Shown one piece after another: positions 17,301 to 26,766 of a DNA stretch of 45,451 bases. The number at the start of each line of letters is the position of its first letter. Position 1 is the first letter of the stretch. The position numbers were made by a program, and so were the translations under genes. This stretch comes from Vibrio sp. Hep-1b-8 (lineage in GTDB: Bacteria > Pseudomonadota > Gammaproteobacteria > Enterobacterales > Vibrionaceae): NCBI RefSeq assembly GCF_006124995.1, contig NZ_QEWN01000090.1, forward strand, positions 1 through 45,451, read 5' to 3'. The notes under the pieces are model-generated. The model made no database searches and had not been told where the DNA came from. It saw only the letters and a program-made list of their open reading frames with translations.

Positions 17301-17321
17301 AGCCGATGCAAAGCATCGGCT
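17301..17321 (-). other. Intercistronic hairpin in the norspermidine operon
   Basis: AGCCGATGC and GCATCGGCT form a perfect 9-bp stem with a 3-nt loop in the 89-bp gap between the dehydrogenase and nspC. On the operon strand it is followed by TTTATT, so it could be a leaky terminator (attenuator) or a stabilising hairpin controlling nspC dosage. Confidence 0.6.
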
Positions 17322-17351
17322 TAAATTTTATCTGTCAGTCGTTCAGGCCGA

Positions 17352-18596
17352 TTACTTCAGCTTATGGATAACAGGCTGACCAACTTCCAGTTCCTGAACA
17401 TGCCAATCTAGGCCGATTTCTGGCATTGTTTCTAGGAACGGATCTGGGTCAAGCTGTTCCATGTTGAACACGCCTTTGTCCGCCCACTTACCGTGGAAGA
17501 ATTGAAGCGCAGCAGTGATTGCAGGAACACCCGTTGTGTAAGAAATCGCTTGGTGTTCTACATCTTCATATGCAACTTCATGGTCCGCATTGTTGTAGAT
17601 GAAGACACTGCGCTCTTTGCCGTCTTTCTTACCCTGAACCCAAGTACCGATACAGGTTTTACCCGTGTAACCCGATGCAAGGGAAGTAGGGTCTGGCAGT
17701 AGTGCTTTTAGAACATGAAGAGGCTGTACAACAGTACCGTCATGCAGTGTTAATGGCTCTGGACTCAGTAGACCAATATCACGCATACAGTTGAAGTAGT
17801 TTAGGTATCTGTCACCAAAGCCCATCCAGAACTCAATACGTTTTGCTGGAATGAACTCTTGCATTGAACGAACTTCGTCGTGCGCCATTGAGTAAACTTT
17901 ATGCTTACCTACAAGTGGGAAGTCAAATTCAAGCATACGTGAGTGACACGGTACTTGCTTCCACTCTTCGCTTTCCCAGTAGAATGAGTCGCCTTGGATT
18001 TCAAGCATGTTTGTTTCTGGGTCAAAGTTTGTCGCAAACTTCTTACCATGGTCACCTGCGTTTACGTCCATCACGTCAATCGTGTCGATTTCATCGAACA
18101 GATGCTTAACTGCATACGCTGCAAATACTGATACCACACCTGGATCGAAACCTGCGCCAAGAATACCCGTGATACCCGCTTGTTCGAACTTCTCACGGTA
18201 ACCCCATTGCCAGTCGTACGCTTGAGGAACTTGCTGACCTTCTGAGCACAAGTCTACAGCAACTGAGGTATCTAGGTAGCTAACTTTAGTTTGGTAACAT
18301 GCTTCCATAATCTTGATGTTGACCCATGGAGGACCAGCGTTGATAACAAGATCAGGTTTAACGTCGTTGATCAGTGCAACCAACGCATCCACGTCATCTG
18401 CGTTCACTGCGCGAGATTCTAGCTTTTTAGAAGGATCTTTGAGGTTGTTCTTCTTTTGAATAGACTCAATGATTTTTTCACATTTACCGACTGTGCGCGA
18501 AGCGATGGTAATATCACCTAGAACATCGTTATTTTGTGCCGCTTTGTGAGCAACAACCCATCCGACACCACCTGCACCAATTTGTAGAATAGCCAT
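17352..18596 (-). CDS. Carboxynorspermidine synthase (dehydrogenase)
   Basis: A 414-residue saccharopine-dehydrogenase-like enzyme. It condenses 1,3-diaminopropane (or putrescine) with L-aspartate semialdehyde and reduces the imine with NADPH to carboxynorspermidine (carboxyspermidine). The Rossmann motif is at the N-terminus (LQIGAGGVGWVVAHKAA), followed by NAGPPWVN and GFDPGVVSVFAAY, typical of this LYS1-like family. It lies 14 bp downstream of the aminotransferase-decarboxylase and upstream of nspC, which fixes the substrate assignment. It matches the V. cholerae CANSDH arrangement as I recall it. Confidence 0.95.
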   Translation of the reverse strand: MAILQIGAGGVGWVVAHKAAQNNDVLGDITIASRTVGKCEKIIESIQKKNNLKDPSKKLESRAVNADDVDALVALINDVKPDLVINAGPPWVNIKIMEACYQTKVSYLDTSVAVDLCSEGQQVPQAYDWQWGYREKFEQAGITGILGAGFDPGVVSVFAAYAVKHLFDEIDTIDVMDVNAGDHGKKFATNFDPETNMLEIQGDSFYWESEEWKQVPCHSRMLEFDFPLVGKHKVYSMAHDEVRSMQEFIPAKRIEFWMGFGDRYLNYFNCMRDIGLLSPEPLTLHDGTVVQPLHVLKALLPDPTSLASGYTGKTCIGTWVQGKKDGKERSVFIYNNADHEVAYEDVEHQAISYTTGVPAITAALQFFHGKWADKGVFNMEQLDPDPFLETMPEIGLDWHVQELEVGQPVIHKLK

Positions 18597-18610
18597 AGTA
18601 TTTGTTACCT

Positions 18611-21511
18611 TTATTTTGCTAGCTCAATCGCCAGTGTATTGATTTTGTTCAGTAAAGATTCGAAGTCAGATATCTTTAAACATGGATTTAAAATTGTAAA
18701 CTTCAGTGCCGATTTACCATCAACCATAGTCTCACCTAGCACCGCTATTCCGCGGACTAAAGCCTCTAGTCTTACGACTTTATTCAGCTCATCGAGATCA
18801 GTGGCGTTTGGATTCACCGCACGGAACAGCACCGTAGAAAGAGAAGGCTGAGCCAGTAACTCAAACCCTTCATGTACGTCAACAAGTTCAGCAACACGCT
18901 GAGTTTGTTCAATAACGTGATCGTACATTTCTCCCAGGGTATCTGGACCGACACTCTGCATTGTCATGAACACTTTTAACGCATCAAAACGCTTGGTCGT
19001 CGCGATTGACTTATCGACCAGATTCGGTAGCTCATCATGTTCGCGATTCAGATAATCAGCATGGTGAAGTAGGAATCGGAAGTTAGCTTTGTCTTTAAGG
19101 AGAATCGCACCGCAACTGATTGTTTGATAGAACAACTTGTGGAAATCAACGCTAACAGAATCTGCACGTTCAATACCCGCTAGACGGTCTTTGTGGCTGC
19201 TTAAGATCAGCGCACCACCATAAGCACTGTCAACGTGGAACCACATCTGGTTTTGCTGTGCGAGATCGGCAATTGCCGCTAGGTCATCAATGGCGCCATG
19301 ATCGGTTGTCCCCGCTGTACCCACGACCGCGAAAGGAATCAGGCATTGACCCAGCAGAGCCTCAACTTCTGCCTGTAACGCTGCCACTTTCATCGTGCCA
19401 TTTGGATTGGCATCAACGCAGCATACCGCGCCTTCACCGAGCCCAAGCAAAGATGCGGACTTCTGTACTGTGAAGTGAGACTTTTTCGAACACAGAATGC
19501 GAAGCTTTGAGGCGTAATCAGGTAAGCCTTGCTTTTGCACTGAGTGAGAGTTCAGTCTATCTGCTACCCAGTCACGCGCTATCAACAAACCCATTAGGTT
19601 ACTTTGCGTACCACCACTAGTGAATACACCGTCTGCTTTTGAACCTAGGTCATACTTACTGCACATCCAGTCTACGACTTTTTGCTCAACATAAGTGGCT
19701 GCTGACGATTGATCCCAAGAATCCATTGATTGGTTTAGCGCCGCGATCATCGCTTCCGCGATTACCGATGGCATCAATGGTGGCGTATGTAGATGAGCGA
19801 TACAGTCTGGATGCTGAACAATGATTGAGTTTTTCGCGACTAATTCCGCCGTTTCACCAATAATGTCTGCAAGTGGCGCGTTTCTGTTATCTAGGTCAAC
19901 AGAGTTGATCGCTTGCTCCAATAGCTTTGGTTCTAGACCAGAGTATGGCGCGTCAACTTGATCAAACACGGCTTTCATCGCTGAAGTCGCGTGGTTCATC
20001 ATTTTGGCAAACTCACGACCGCCTGCTTCACCAGTTTGGATAAAGTGCTGTTTCCAGCTCTCATTCGCCTGCTCAGGGGACACTGGGTTGCCGCCAGCAA
20101 CAAGAATCGCTTCTTCAATCACACGTAACGCAAAATCGATTTGCTCGAAAGAGATAATCAGAGGAGGAAGGAAACGGATAACCGAACCGTCACGCCCACC
20201 TTTTTCTACCATCAGACCACGCTCTAGCGCTGCACGCTGAATCTTCAGTGTCAGTTGACCATCAGATACCGGCTCACCGAATTTATTCAGTTCACTGCCT
20301 GGCTTACGGATCTCAACACCTAGCATCAAGCCTTTGCCACGCACTTCTGCGATACAATCTACTCGCTTTTGAATGCCTTCAAGACCAAGACGCAGATATT
20401 GACCTGCGATGTTGGCATGCTCAACTAAGTTATCACGTTGGATAATTTCTAGTGCTTTAGCACCCGATACCATCGCAAGTTGGTTACCGCGGAAAGTCCC
20501 TGTGTGTTCACCTGGTTTCCATGTGTCGTGCTGCTTGTTGATAACCAGCAACGACATAGGCATACCGCCACCAATCGCCTTTGATAAACACAGTACATCA
20601 GGAATGATACCCGCTTCTTCAAACGCGAAGTTGTAGCCAGTTTTACCAACACCACACTGAATTTCGTCAAAAATTAGTAGGATACCGTGTTCATCACAGA
20701 TACGACGTAACTCACGTAACCAAAAAGCAGGCGCAGGAATGACCCCACCCTCGCCCTGCACTGGTTCTACAATGACGGCGGCTGGCTTCATAATGCCCGC
20801 TTCATCATCGTTTAGCAGACGTTCGATATACCGGATACTTGCTTTAGCGCTTTCATCACCACCCAATCCAAACGGACAGCGTAGGCTGTAAGGGAAAGGC
20901 ATAAAATGAACATCAGACATCAAACCGGTACGACGAGCCTTGGTACCCAAGTTACCCATCATGCCCATGGTTCCGTTAGTCATACCATGGTATGCACCTC
21001 GGAAAGCGAACATGGTATTACGACCAGTAGTCTGCTTAGCTAATTTGATCGCAGCTTCAACGGCGTCAGCGCCTGAAGGACCACAAAACTGAATAACACA
21101 GTTGTCGCCTAATTGCTGAGGAAGAAAGTGCTTAACACTCTTAATGAATTTTGTTTTGGCTTCCGTTGCCATATCAAGAGTCTGATATGGCAAACCACTG
21201 TCGAGTTCATCCTTAAGTGCTTGGTTGATCTCCGGATGGTTATAGCCCAATGCCAACGTACCAGCACCAGCCAAACAGTCTAGAAATAGCTGTCCGCGGG
21301 TATCTTCAACAAGCACACCGTAGGCTTGCTTGATTGCGATAGGTAGACGACGAGGGTAAGAGCGTACGGCAGATTCGTGCTGCTCTTGATCAATCAGTAC
21401 TTGGTCTGGCGTCAAATCGTAGATGCCATTCAATACTGGAATTTGTGTAGAAAAAGGGGTTGCGATATCGGTGTTCATCACTGCGTTATCGACTTCAAAG
21501 GCTGTGCTCAT
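18611..21511 (-). CDS. Fused diaminobutyrate-2-oxoglutarate aminotransferase / L-2,4-diaminobutyrate decarboxylase
   Basis: A 966-residue bifunctional PLP protein making 1,3-diaminopropane from aspartate semialdehyde. Residues about 35-475 are a class III aminotransferase (EctB/Dat-like): GPSGADAVEAAIKLAK, then FDEIQCGVGKTG, and PLP lysine K311 in LSKAIGGGMP. Residues about 500-966 are a group II decarboxylase: TSGGTQSNLMG, HVDSAYGG, and PLP lysine K793 in DFHKLFYQ. In many bacteria these are two genes (dat and ddc); the fusion is characteristic of vibrios. It is first in the operon with the dehydrogenase and nspC, with AAGGGAT as ribosome binding site. Confidence 0.96.
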   Translation of the reverse strand: MSTAFEVDNAVMNTDIATPFSTQIPVLNGIYDLTPDQVLIDQEQHESAVRSYPRRLPIAIKQAYGVLVEDTRGQLFLDCLAGAGTLALGYNHPEINQALKDELDSGLPYQTLDMATEAKTKFIKSVKHFLPQQLGDNCVIQFCGPSGADAVEAAIKLAKQTTGRNTMFAFRGAYHGMTNGTMGMMGNLGTKARRTGLMSDVHFMPFPYSLRCPFGLGGDESAKASIRYIERLLNDDEAGIMKPAAVIVEPVQGEGGVIPAPAFWLRELRRICDEHGILLIFDEIQCGVGKTGYNFAFEEAGIIPDVLCLSKAIGGGMPMSLLVINKQHDTWKPGEHTGTFRGNQLAMVSGAKALEIIQRDNLVEHANIAGQYLRLGLEGIQKRVDCIAEVRGKGLMLGVEIRKPGSELNKFGEPVSDGQLTLKIQRAALERGLMVEKGGRDGSVIRFLPPLIISFEQIDFALRVIEEAILVAGGNPVSPEQANESWKQHFIQTGEAGGREFAKMMNHATSAMKAVFDQVDAPYSGLEPKLLEQAINSVDLDNRNAPLADIIGETAELVAKNSIIVQHPDCIAHLHTPPLMPSVIAEAMIAALNQSMDSWDQSSAATYVEQKVVDWMCSKYDLGSKADGVFTSGGTQSNLMGLLIARDWVADRLNSHSVQKQGLPDYASKLRILCSKKSHFTVQKSASLLGLGEGAVCCVDANPNGTMKVAALQAEVEALLGQCLIPFAVVGTAGTTDHGAIDDLAAIADLAQQNQMWFHVDSAYGGALILSSHKDRLAGIERADSVSVDFHKLFYQTISCGAILLKDKANFRFLLHHADYLNREHDELPNLVDKSIATTKRFDALKVFMTMQSVGPDTLGEMYDHVIEQTQRVAELVDVHEGFELLAQPSLSTVLFRAVNPNATDLDELNKVVRLEALVRGIAVLGETMVDGKSALKFTILNPCLKISDFESLLNKINTLAIELAK

Positions 21512-21973
21512 GATCTAATCCCTTGAAATGTAATTATCCCTCAGCAGAACAACGTCTGAATTGAGGGTACAGCAAGCCGTTCCGCGATCGAAATAAATAA
21601 CGCGTACGACAATTCGCCCCATCATTACGATGGACTACATAGAAGAGAATTTAGATCAAGGTTCAGTAATGCAACTGTCTTGTAAAACAGGGCATTGTGG
21701 TAGAACTAAGCTGATTAGTGTAGTTTTGTTTAGTGGATTCAATGTTGGGTTTCCTATTCACATGTCTTCAGCGACATAAGTATCCCGTCTATCGACAAAA
21801 GGGTTTGTCGATACCTACCCTACGTGATGTTCACTCAGCCCGAATGCCATCACGCGTATCCCCCAGAATATCGAATTACGACTCATCTCCGAGATTGCGG
21901 CGAAAATTAACATAATTCGAATTCATCTGGCAATATTTTTTGACCTGCACTTTTGAAATAATAACCCAATTAT
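21512..21973. other. Long gene-free stretch upstream of the norspermidine operon
   Basis: About 460 bp with no convincing gene. It should contain the norspermidine operon promoter (leftward, near 21540-21660), but no clear hexamers were assigned. A 60-codon ORF at 21733-21915 lacks a ribosome binding site and its Arg/Ser/Pro-rich translation looks like a translated intergenic repeat, so it is not called as a gene. Confidence 0.5.
21790..21813. repeat. Perfect 10-bp inverted repeat in the gene-free stretch
   Basis: TATCGACAAA (21790-21799) and TTTGTCGATA (21804-21813) are separated by AGGG. There is no T-run, so it is not a standard terminator. It is part of a segment (about 21770-21915) that resembles, from memory only, short interspersed sequences found between Vibrio genes. 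Confidence 0.5.
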
Positions 21974-22003
21974 CAAAAAGGCCAACCGTTTGGCTGGCCA
22001 TTT
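21974..22003 (-). terminator. Terminator of the adhesin gene
   Basis: On the minus strand, GGCCA and TGGCC flank an inner CC/GG pair (21980-21999) and are followed by TTTTTGAT. It lies 10 bp beyond the adhesin stop codon. Confidence 0.8.
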
Positions 22004-22013
22004 TATTGGTTAA

Positions 22014-24470
22014 TTATGCTGCATCTGTTTTCAATACTTGAGCCAATAATTCCAACTCATTGGTGATCGGATTGTTCTCGATGAAACCTGCCTCTTCAAA
22101 GGCTGTGGTCATTCCCTCTAACACTATGGTTTGCTCTCGTCCCTCATCTGACACGGTCATAACAATGTCATCACCGTCTATTTCAGTGCTGATGGAATCG
22201 ATAAGATCACCCAGCAGTACGCTGTCATCTTGTTCCAAAATACCGCGTAAATCGATCAAATCACTACCGAGCTCAAAGTTGTCAACAACATCGGTTCCGT
22301 TATCTAAGGTACCATCGAGCCAAGTGAACACGTTGTCCTCGCTATCACCGAGCATCATTTGATTACCCAAATCGGCATTCATTTCATCTCCTTGAGCTGC
22401 GGAAAGCACTTCATACTCTGGAGATTCCGATACATCAATGGTCACGGTTGATTCGTTACTCACTGCTAAATCTGAATCGACAGCCACATAGTCAAAAGTG
22501 ATGTCTTCAGTGATATCTTGTGTACCTGACAAGTAACGTAACTCCCAGTTGCCCCCTGTCGAACTTAGTTCCATCTGAACAATTGGGTTATCTGGAGAGG
22601 AGTAACTAAATTCGTAAAGAATTTGCTCGTTACCCACGTCACCCTCATCTTTATGGTATTGCTCTACATGAGTAGTACCATCGGCAAACGTATATGTAAC
22701 CTCGACATAGACATTACTGTTGGCGACAAATGAGCCCCCCATACCATCTAAGCCAAAGGTCACCACACCGAGAGGGTTGTTGCTAAGATCAACGATTAAT
22801 TTTTCCTCTTTATTCATACCACTACCATCAGTATCACCGATACCCCAACCAACATGGGCAGGGCCGCCGGTGTATTGTTTGAGCGGTTTATCGTTGTTGT
22901 CGACAATCGATATGCCGATGGTATTGCCATTCTCTAAAGTGATTAGACGTTCGGTATCACTGACCCACTCACCCCAGTTATAGAAGCCATCTTCGTCAAG
23001 AACAATATTCTCTGGGTCGCCGCTATACCCCATTTCAAATGGCTCGCCCGGTCCTGGGACAAAAGTAAAGCTGCTAGGATCAAATAACTTAGCAGGATCA
23101 ATATCATTACCTAATACGTGAAGATCTACTTCAGTAGTCACTCTGGTTTCACCAAAGTCATCGGTATAGAGCAAGGTGCCGTATTGTGGCAAAGAGGTGA
23201 TCATCACGTTGAGCTCAACACCATTAAAGTCATCATCTTCATCTGAAATGTGGTCGAGTAGTTCGTCATCAGAGTCGAATATAATCGGCACAATGATCGC
23301 TTCACCCGCATCAACGTTAAAGTCTTCGGTAACTGGTAGTTCGTTAACGTTAAGCTCCGTTAGGTCAACCACGACTTCCGTATTGAGTTCACCATCTGAC
23401 GCCACCACCGTAATGGTGTGCTGGTTGTCTGGCAATTCATAATCGTTGGTGAAGGCGTCTACCCCCGCCGTTGTAAGAGAGATTTCGCCAGTCACACTGT
23501 CTATTTCGAACAAGTCTTGACCATCAACCTGAACATTCGAACTGATGCTGTAGCTCACCACATCACCCGCATCTTCATCGGTGGCGGTCACGGTACCTAT
23601 CACATAGGCGTCAGAGGAATTTTCGTTGTAGCTGAATGCATAACCACCTTCAGGTTGATCAAACTCAGGTGCTTCATTGACATCCAACTCATTTAAAGTA
23701 ACTAATACTTGGGAGATGTTAGTACCATCGCTGGCCTGTACAACAATGTCGTGGCTATTTAAGCTACCTTCATCTTCAAAATCATTGGTGAAGGCGGCAG
23801 CCCCTGCTTCCGTCAGTGATATATCCCCTGTATCCGAATCAATGGCAAAGTAATCGGCTAGTGGGTCACCATCTTCAAACACCAAAGAATATGTGACACT
23901 GTCACTCTCAAAATCCGTCGCAGAAACGGTTCCGATTACCGTACCTGGTTCTGAGTTTTCATCATAAGAGAAATCGTAACTCTCTGCGTCAAACACTGGC
24001 GCTTCAAGTTCAATAACAAGCTGTGCCGCAACAATATCCAACAAGGCAAGACTTTGCGTTTCAGACAAACCTTGAGACTCCAATCCTGAAGTATCAAATT
24101 GAGTCTCTGCTAATGTTTCGATACCAGTACGGTCGATATCTCCCGAACCAGTGAGGCTTGAGCCATCCTGTCCTCCGGCGGCGGTCGCGAAATCGTCGTT
24201 CTGAGTTGGATCGACACCTTGCTCAATCTGCTCAATAATCGAAGCGATTTCATTATCTAGGTTGAGTTCGAGATTTCCCCCTTCTCCGATTAACTGTGCC
24301 TCAATCCCAGTCGGTGAATCAGCATTGGCTGTAGCGTCTTGTCCCAAGACTACTATCACTTCACCGGGTGCCGGAACTTCGCCTGGCAACAACTCTCGGA
24401 TATCACCATTTACGTCAATCACAACAGTTGTGCTGGCAAGTATAAACGGCGCTAAGCTCTTCGCATTCAT
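22014..24470 (-). CDS. Short LapA-type adhesin: retention module, cadherin-like repeats, type I secretion signal
   Basis: An 818-residue, very acidic secreted protein. The start at 24470 (MNAKSLAPF) is chosen because GGGGA lies 8 nt upstream; in-frame ATGs at 24518 and 24485 have no good site. The N-terminus is a retention module (VVIDVNGDIRELLPGE) followed by the di-alanine motif TAAG (residues 96-99) in FATAAGGQDG, the kind of site cut by LapG proteases. Next come two cadherin-like repeats (about 160-375, e.g. FSYDENS, VSATD, FAIDSDTGDISL), then a unique region, and a C-terminal VCA0849-type secretion domain (LDNGTDVVDNFELGSDLIDL). It is far shorter than LapA or FrhA. The predicted location is the cell surface, tethered in a TolC-like pore until cleaved. 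Confidence 0.88.
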   Translation of the reverse strand: MNAKSLAPFILASTTVVIDVNGDIRELLPGEVPAPGEVIVVLGQDATANADSPTGIEAQLIGEGGNLELNLDNEIASIIEQIEQGVDPTQNDDFATAAGGQDGSSLTGSGDIDRTGIETLAETQFDTSGLESQGLSETQSLALLDIVAAQLVIELEAPVFDAESYDFSYDENSEPGTVIGTVSATDFESDSVTYSLVFEDGDPLADYFAIDSDTGDISLTEAGAAAFTNDFEDEGSLNSHDIVVQASDGTNISQVLVTLNELDVNEAPEFDQPEGGYAFSYNENSSDAYVIGTVTATDEDAGDVVSYSISSNVQVDGQDLFEIDSVTGEISLTTAGVDAFTNDYELPDNQHTITVVASDGELNTEVVVDLTELNVNELPVTEDFNVDAGEAIIVPIIFDSDDELLDHISDEDDDFNGVELNVMITSLPQYGTLLYTDDFGETRVTTEVDLHVLGNDIDPAKLFDPSSFTFVPGPGEPFEMGYSGDPENIVLDEDGFYNWGEWVSDTERLITLENGNTIGISIVDNNDKPLKQYTGGPAHVGWGIGDTDGSGMNKEEKLIVDLSNNPLGVVTFGLDGMGGSFVANSNVYVEVTYTFADGTTHVEQYHKDEGDVGNEQILYEFSYSSPDNPIVQMELSSTGGNWELRYLSGTQDITEDITFDYVAVDSDLAVSNESTVTIDVSESPEYEVLSAAQGDEMNADLGNQMMLGDSEDNVFTWLDGTLDNGTDVVDNFELGSDLIDLRGILEQDDSVLLGDLIDSISTEIDGDDIVMTVSDEGREQTIVLEGMTTAFEEAGFIENNPITNELELLAQVLKTDAA

Positions 24471-24746
24471 AAGCAGGTTCCCCATACAAACGGTATGCGA
24501 TCCCCCCCTCTCCACCATTGTGAAGATACAAATTACGCATACCTCTACACCTTAAAAACTAGCTCCGAAGCTACTGATATTCTAGTTAATAGCAACAAAG
24601 TACTAACAAAAGTTACTAAGTCATTAATATTAGGTCTCATTTTTATGACGCAAAAATTCTCAAATAAGAGATATATCAACTAAGCTTTTGATACTCGCCA
24701 CAGGCTAAACACACGCTTAAAAAGTGCCACAAACATAGCACTGATT

Positions 24747-24753
24747 AAGGAGG
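24747..24753 (+). promoter_or_regulatory. Strong ribosome binding site deciding a TTG start
   Basis: AAGGAGG, fully complementary to the 16S tail, lies 5 nt before the TTG at 24759. No in-frame ATG lies nearby, and the TTG begins a proper signal peptide, so the rare start codon is well supported. Confidence 0.8.
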
Positions 24754-24758
24754 CTACC

Positions 24759-26072
24759 TTGAACTGGAAAAAGTCACTCATTGCAAGTGGTGTACTGCTA
24801 GCTTGCCTATCGGTACAAGCACAGACACTTGAGCAAGCGGTCGCAATTACTCTTGCAACCAACCCTGAAATAAAAAGCACCTTCAACGAGTTCCAAAGTG
24901 CAGTCAAGCAAGCAGATGCATCAACAGGTGCCTATCTGCCAAGCTTAGATTTGGACGCTGGCATTGGTTATGAAGGCATTAATCCCGCTGAGTCGACCGG
25001 ACGATCGGACACCGATCTGACAAGAAAAGAAGCAAGTATTAGTCTGACCCAATTGCTATGGGACGGTAATGCAACTTTAAATGATATGGATAGAACCGCA
25101 GCAGACGCTGAATCTATCCGCTATCAACTTATTGCTGATGCTTCCGATATAGCACTTCGGGTGACACAAGTTTATCTGGATGCAGTAAAGGCAACAGAGG
25201 TGCTTGCCCTATCCGAAAGTAACCTTGCGGTCCATAAAGAGATTTATCGTGACATATCACGCCGCGCGAGTTCAGGGATCGGCTCAACAGCCGATGTTTC
25301 ACAAGTAGAAGCTCGGCTCGCCAAAGCACACGGCAATCTATTGGCAGCACAAAACAACCTCATCGACACACACACTCAATTCCGTCGCATAGTTGGACAA
25401 GAGCCATTAGGTCTGATTTACCCGCGAGCTGACGAATCCAAGCTGCCATTGTCGTTAACGGACGCTCTTGTCGAAGCCTTTGATAAACATCCAGTTATCA
25501 AAGTGTCTCAAGTTGACGTCGATTCTGCTCGTTTCCAATACAAGCAGTCTAAAGGTAACTACTTCCCCACACTTTCGATTGAAGCAAGCCAAACATGGCG
25601 AGACGATGCCGGCGGTGATCGAGGCAGCAGTGATGAAACACTTGCGATGCTCCGCATGCGTTACAACCTTTATAACGGCGGATCTGACAGTGATTTGTCG
25701 GAACGAGCAGCATTCCAACTCAACCAAGCTAAAGATTTTCGCGATAATGCATATCGCCAAGTTGAGGAAAGCCTTCGCCTATCTTGGAGTGCACTAGATT
25801 TAACACTGCAACAGAAAAGCTTCTTAGCCGACCACGTTGATTCTGCATCAGAGACTGTTATTGCCTATCAAAAGCAGTATCAGATTGGCCAAAGAACCTT
25901 ACTTGACCTACTCAACACTGAAAATGAACTGTTTGAAGCGCGTAAGGACTACCTTGATGCACACTATGCAGAACAATACGCCAAGTACCGCGTTATGAAT
26001 GCAACTGGCAATCTGTTAGATGCGTTATTGGTCGATACCCCTGAGGCTTGGACTAAGCGAGTGGAGTACTAA
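24759..26072 (+). CDS. TolC-family type I secretion outer membrane protein
   Basis: A 437-residue outer membrane efflux protein. The signal peptide MNWKKSLIASGVLLACLSVQA is cleaved before QTLEQAV. Two OEP repeats follow (about 22-215 and 230-425), with long coiled-coil helices and the family signature near the C-terminus (QKQYQIGQRTLLDLLNTENE split across about 368-387). The rare TTG start is set by an AAGGAGG site. It is divergent from the adhesin, so it is probably its secretion channel and the pore in which the retention module lodges, like LapE/AggA (inference). It lies 2 bp upstream of the OmpA-like gene. Confidence 0.92.
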   Translation: MNWKKSLIASGVLLACLSVQAQTLEQAVAITLATNPEIKSTFNEFQSAVKQADASTGAYLPSLDLDAGIGYEGINPAESTGRSDTDLTRKEASISLTQLLWDGNATLNDMDRTAADAESIRYQLIADASDIALRVTQVYLDAVKATEVLALSESNLAVHKEIYRDISRRASSGIGSTADVSQVEARLAKAHGNLLAAQNNLIDTHTQFRRIVGQEPLGLIYPRADESKLPLSLTDALVEAFDKHPVIKVSQVDVDSARFQYKQSKGNYFPTLSIEASQTWRDDAGGDRGSSDETLAMLRMRYNLYNGGSDSDLSERAAFQLNQAKDFRDNAYRQVEESLRLSWSALDLTLQQKSFLADHVDSASETVIAYQKQYQIGQRTLLDLLNTENELFEARKDYLDAHYAEQYAKYRVMNATGNLLDALLVDTPEAWTKRVEY

Positions 26073-26074
26073 GT

Positions 26075-26689
26075 ATGATGAACAAACACCTAATCCCTCT
26101 CACTTTACTGTTTATCGTTCCATTCAGTGCAGCCAATGCAGAGGACGAATACGACTACATCGAAACGCCTATCGCCAATCAAATATCAGACCTGACTGAC
26201 GATGATAAAGATGGTGTGGTGAATGCACGTGATATATGCCCTGGCACACCCGTTGGCGCCATGGTAGATAATGATGGCTGTGGCGCAGCGATTGTAGAAC
26301 AAGAACAGCGACAACTCAGAATTTTGTTCGCCAACGACTCTTATGAAATCAACCCAATCTTCTCCGATCAGATCCAGACTATGGCGGAATTTCTTGATAG
26401 CTACCAATCTGCGTCAATTCAGATTCAAGGCTATGCCAGTAAAGTGGGTGATCCCAACTATAACCTTGAGCTATCAAAAAAACGGGCTCACGCCGTTGAA
26501 GACGAACTACTTTCGTATGAAGTGGATCCAAAGCGCGTCACCATCGTCGGTTACGGTGAGTCGCGTCTAGAAGCAGAAGGCGATGACGAAACCTCTCATG
26601 CTTTAAATCGTCGCGTAACCGCAACGGTGGTAGGCCTGAAAGAAGAAGTTGTTGAAGAGTGGACTATTTTCACCATCATTGAAAAGTAG
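26075..26689 (+). CDS. OmpA-family lipid-free envelope protein with calcium-type repeat
   Basis: A 204-residue protein with signal peptide ending SAANA (cleavage before EDEYDY). A thrombospondin-3-like calcium motif follows (DDDKDGVVNARDICPGTP, about 41-58), then an OmpA peptidoglycan-binding domain about 85-190 with the typical ending region LELSKKRAHAVEDEL and GYGES. Such proteins often accompany type I secretion adhesin loci, where they are thought to anchor the system to peptidoglycan (family context). It starts 2 bp after the TolC-like stop, so the two form an operon. No lipobox is present. Confidence 0.9.
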   Translation: MMNKHLIPLTLLFIVPFSAANAEDEYDYIETPIANQISDLTDDDKDGVVNARDICPGTPVGAMVDNDGCGAAIVEQEQRQLRILFANDSYEINPIFSDQIQTMAEFLDSYQSASIQIQGYASKVGDPNYNLELSKKRAHAVEDELLSYEVDPKRVTIVGYGESRLEAEGDDETSHALNRRVTATVVGLKEEVVEEWTIFTIIEK

Positions 26690-26710
26690 CCCAAACAAAA
26701 ATCCATAGGT

Positions 26711-26742
26711 AAAAAAACGCCCCGTCTCTACGGGGCGTTTCT
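26711..26742. terminator. Bidirectional terminator between the OmpA-like gene and nhaA
   Basis: AACGCCCCG pairs with CGGGGCGTT around a 6-nt loop, with an A-run before and TTTCT after. It therefore serves the rightward OmpA-like operon and, with the better T-run, the leftward nhaA transcript. Confidence 0.9.
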
Positions 26743-26766
26743 AATACTAATGCTGTCTGTTTTGAA

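Noticed and set aside
21733..21915. 60-codon ORF as a gene
   Set aside because: It has no ribosome binding site, and its Arg/Ser/Pro-rich translation looks like a repeat read as protein.
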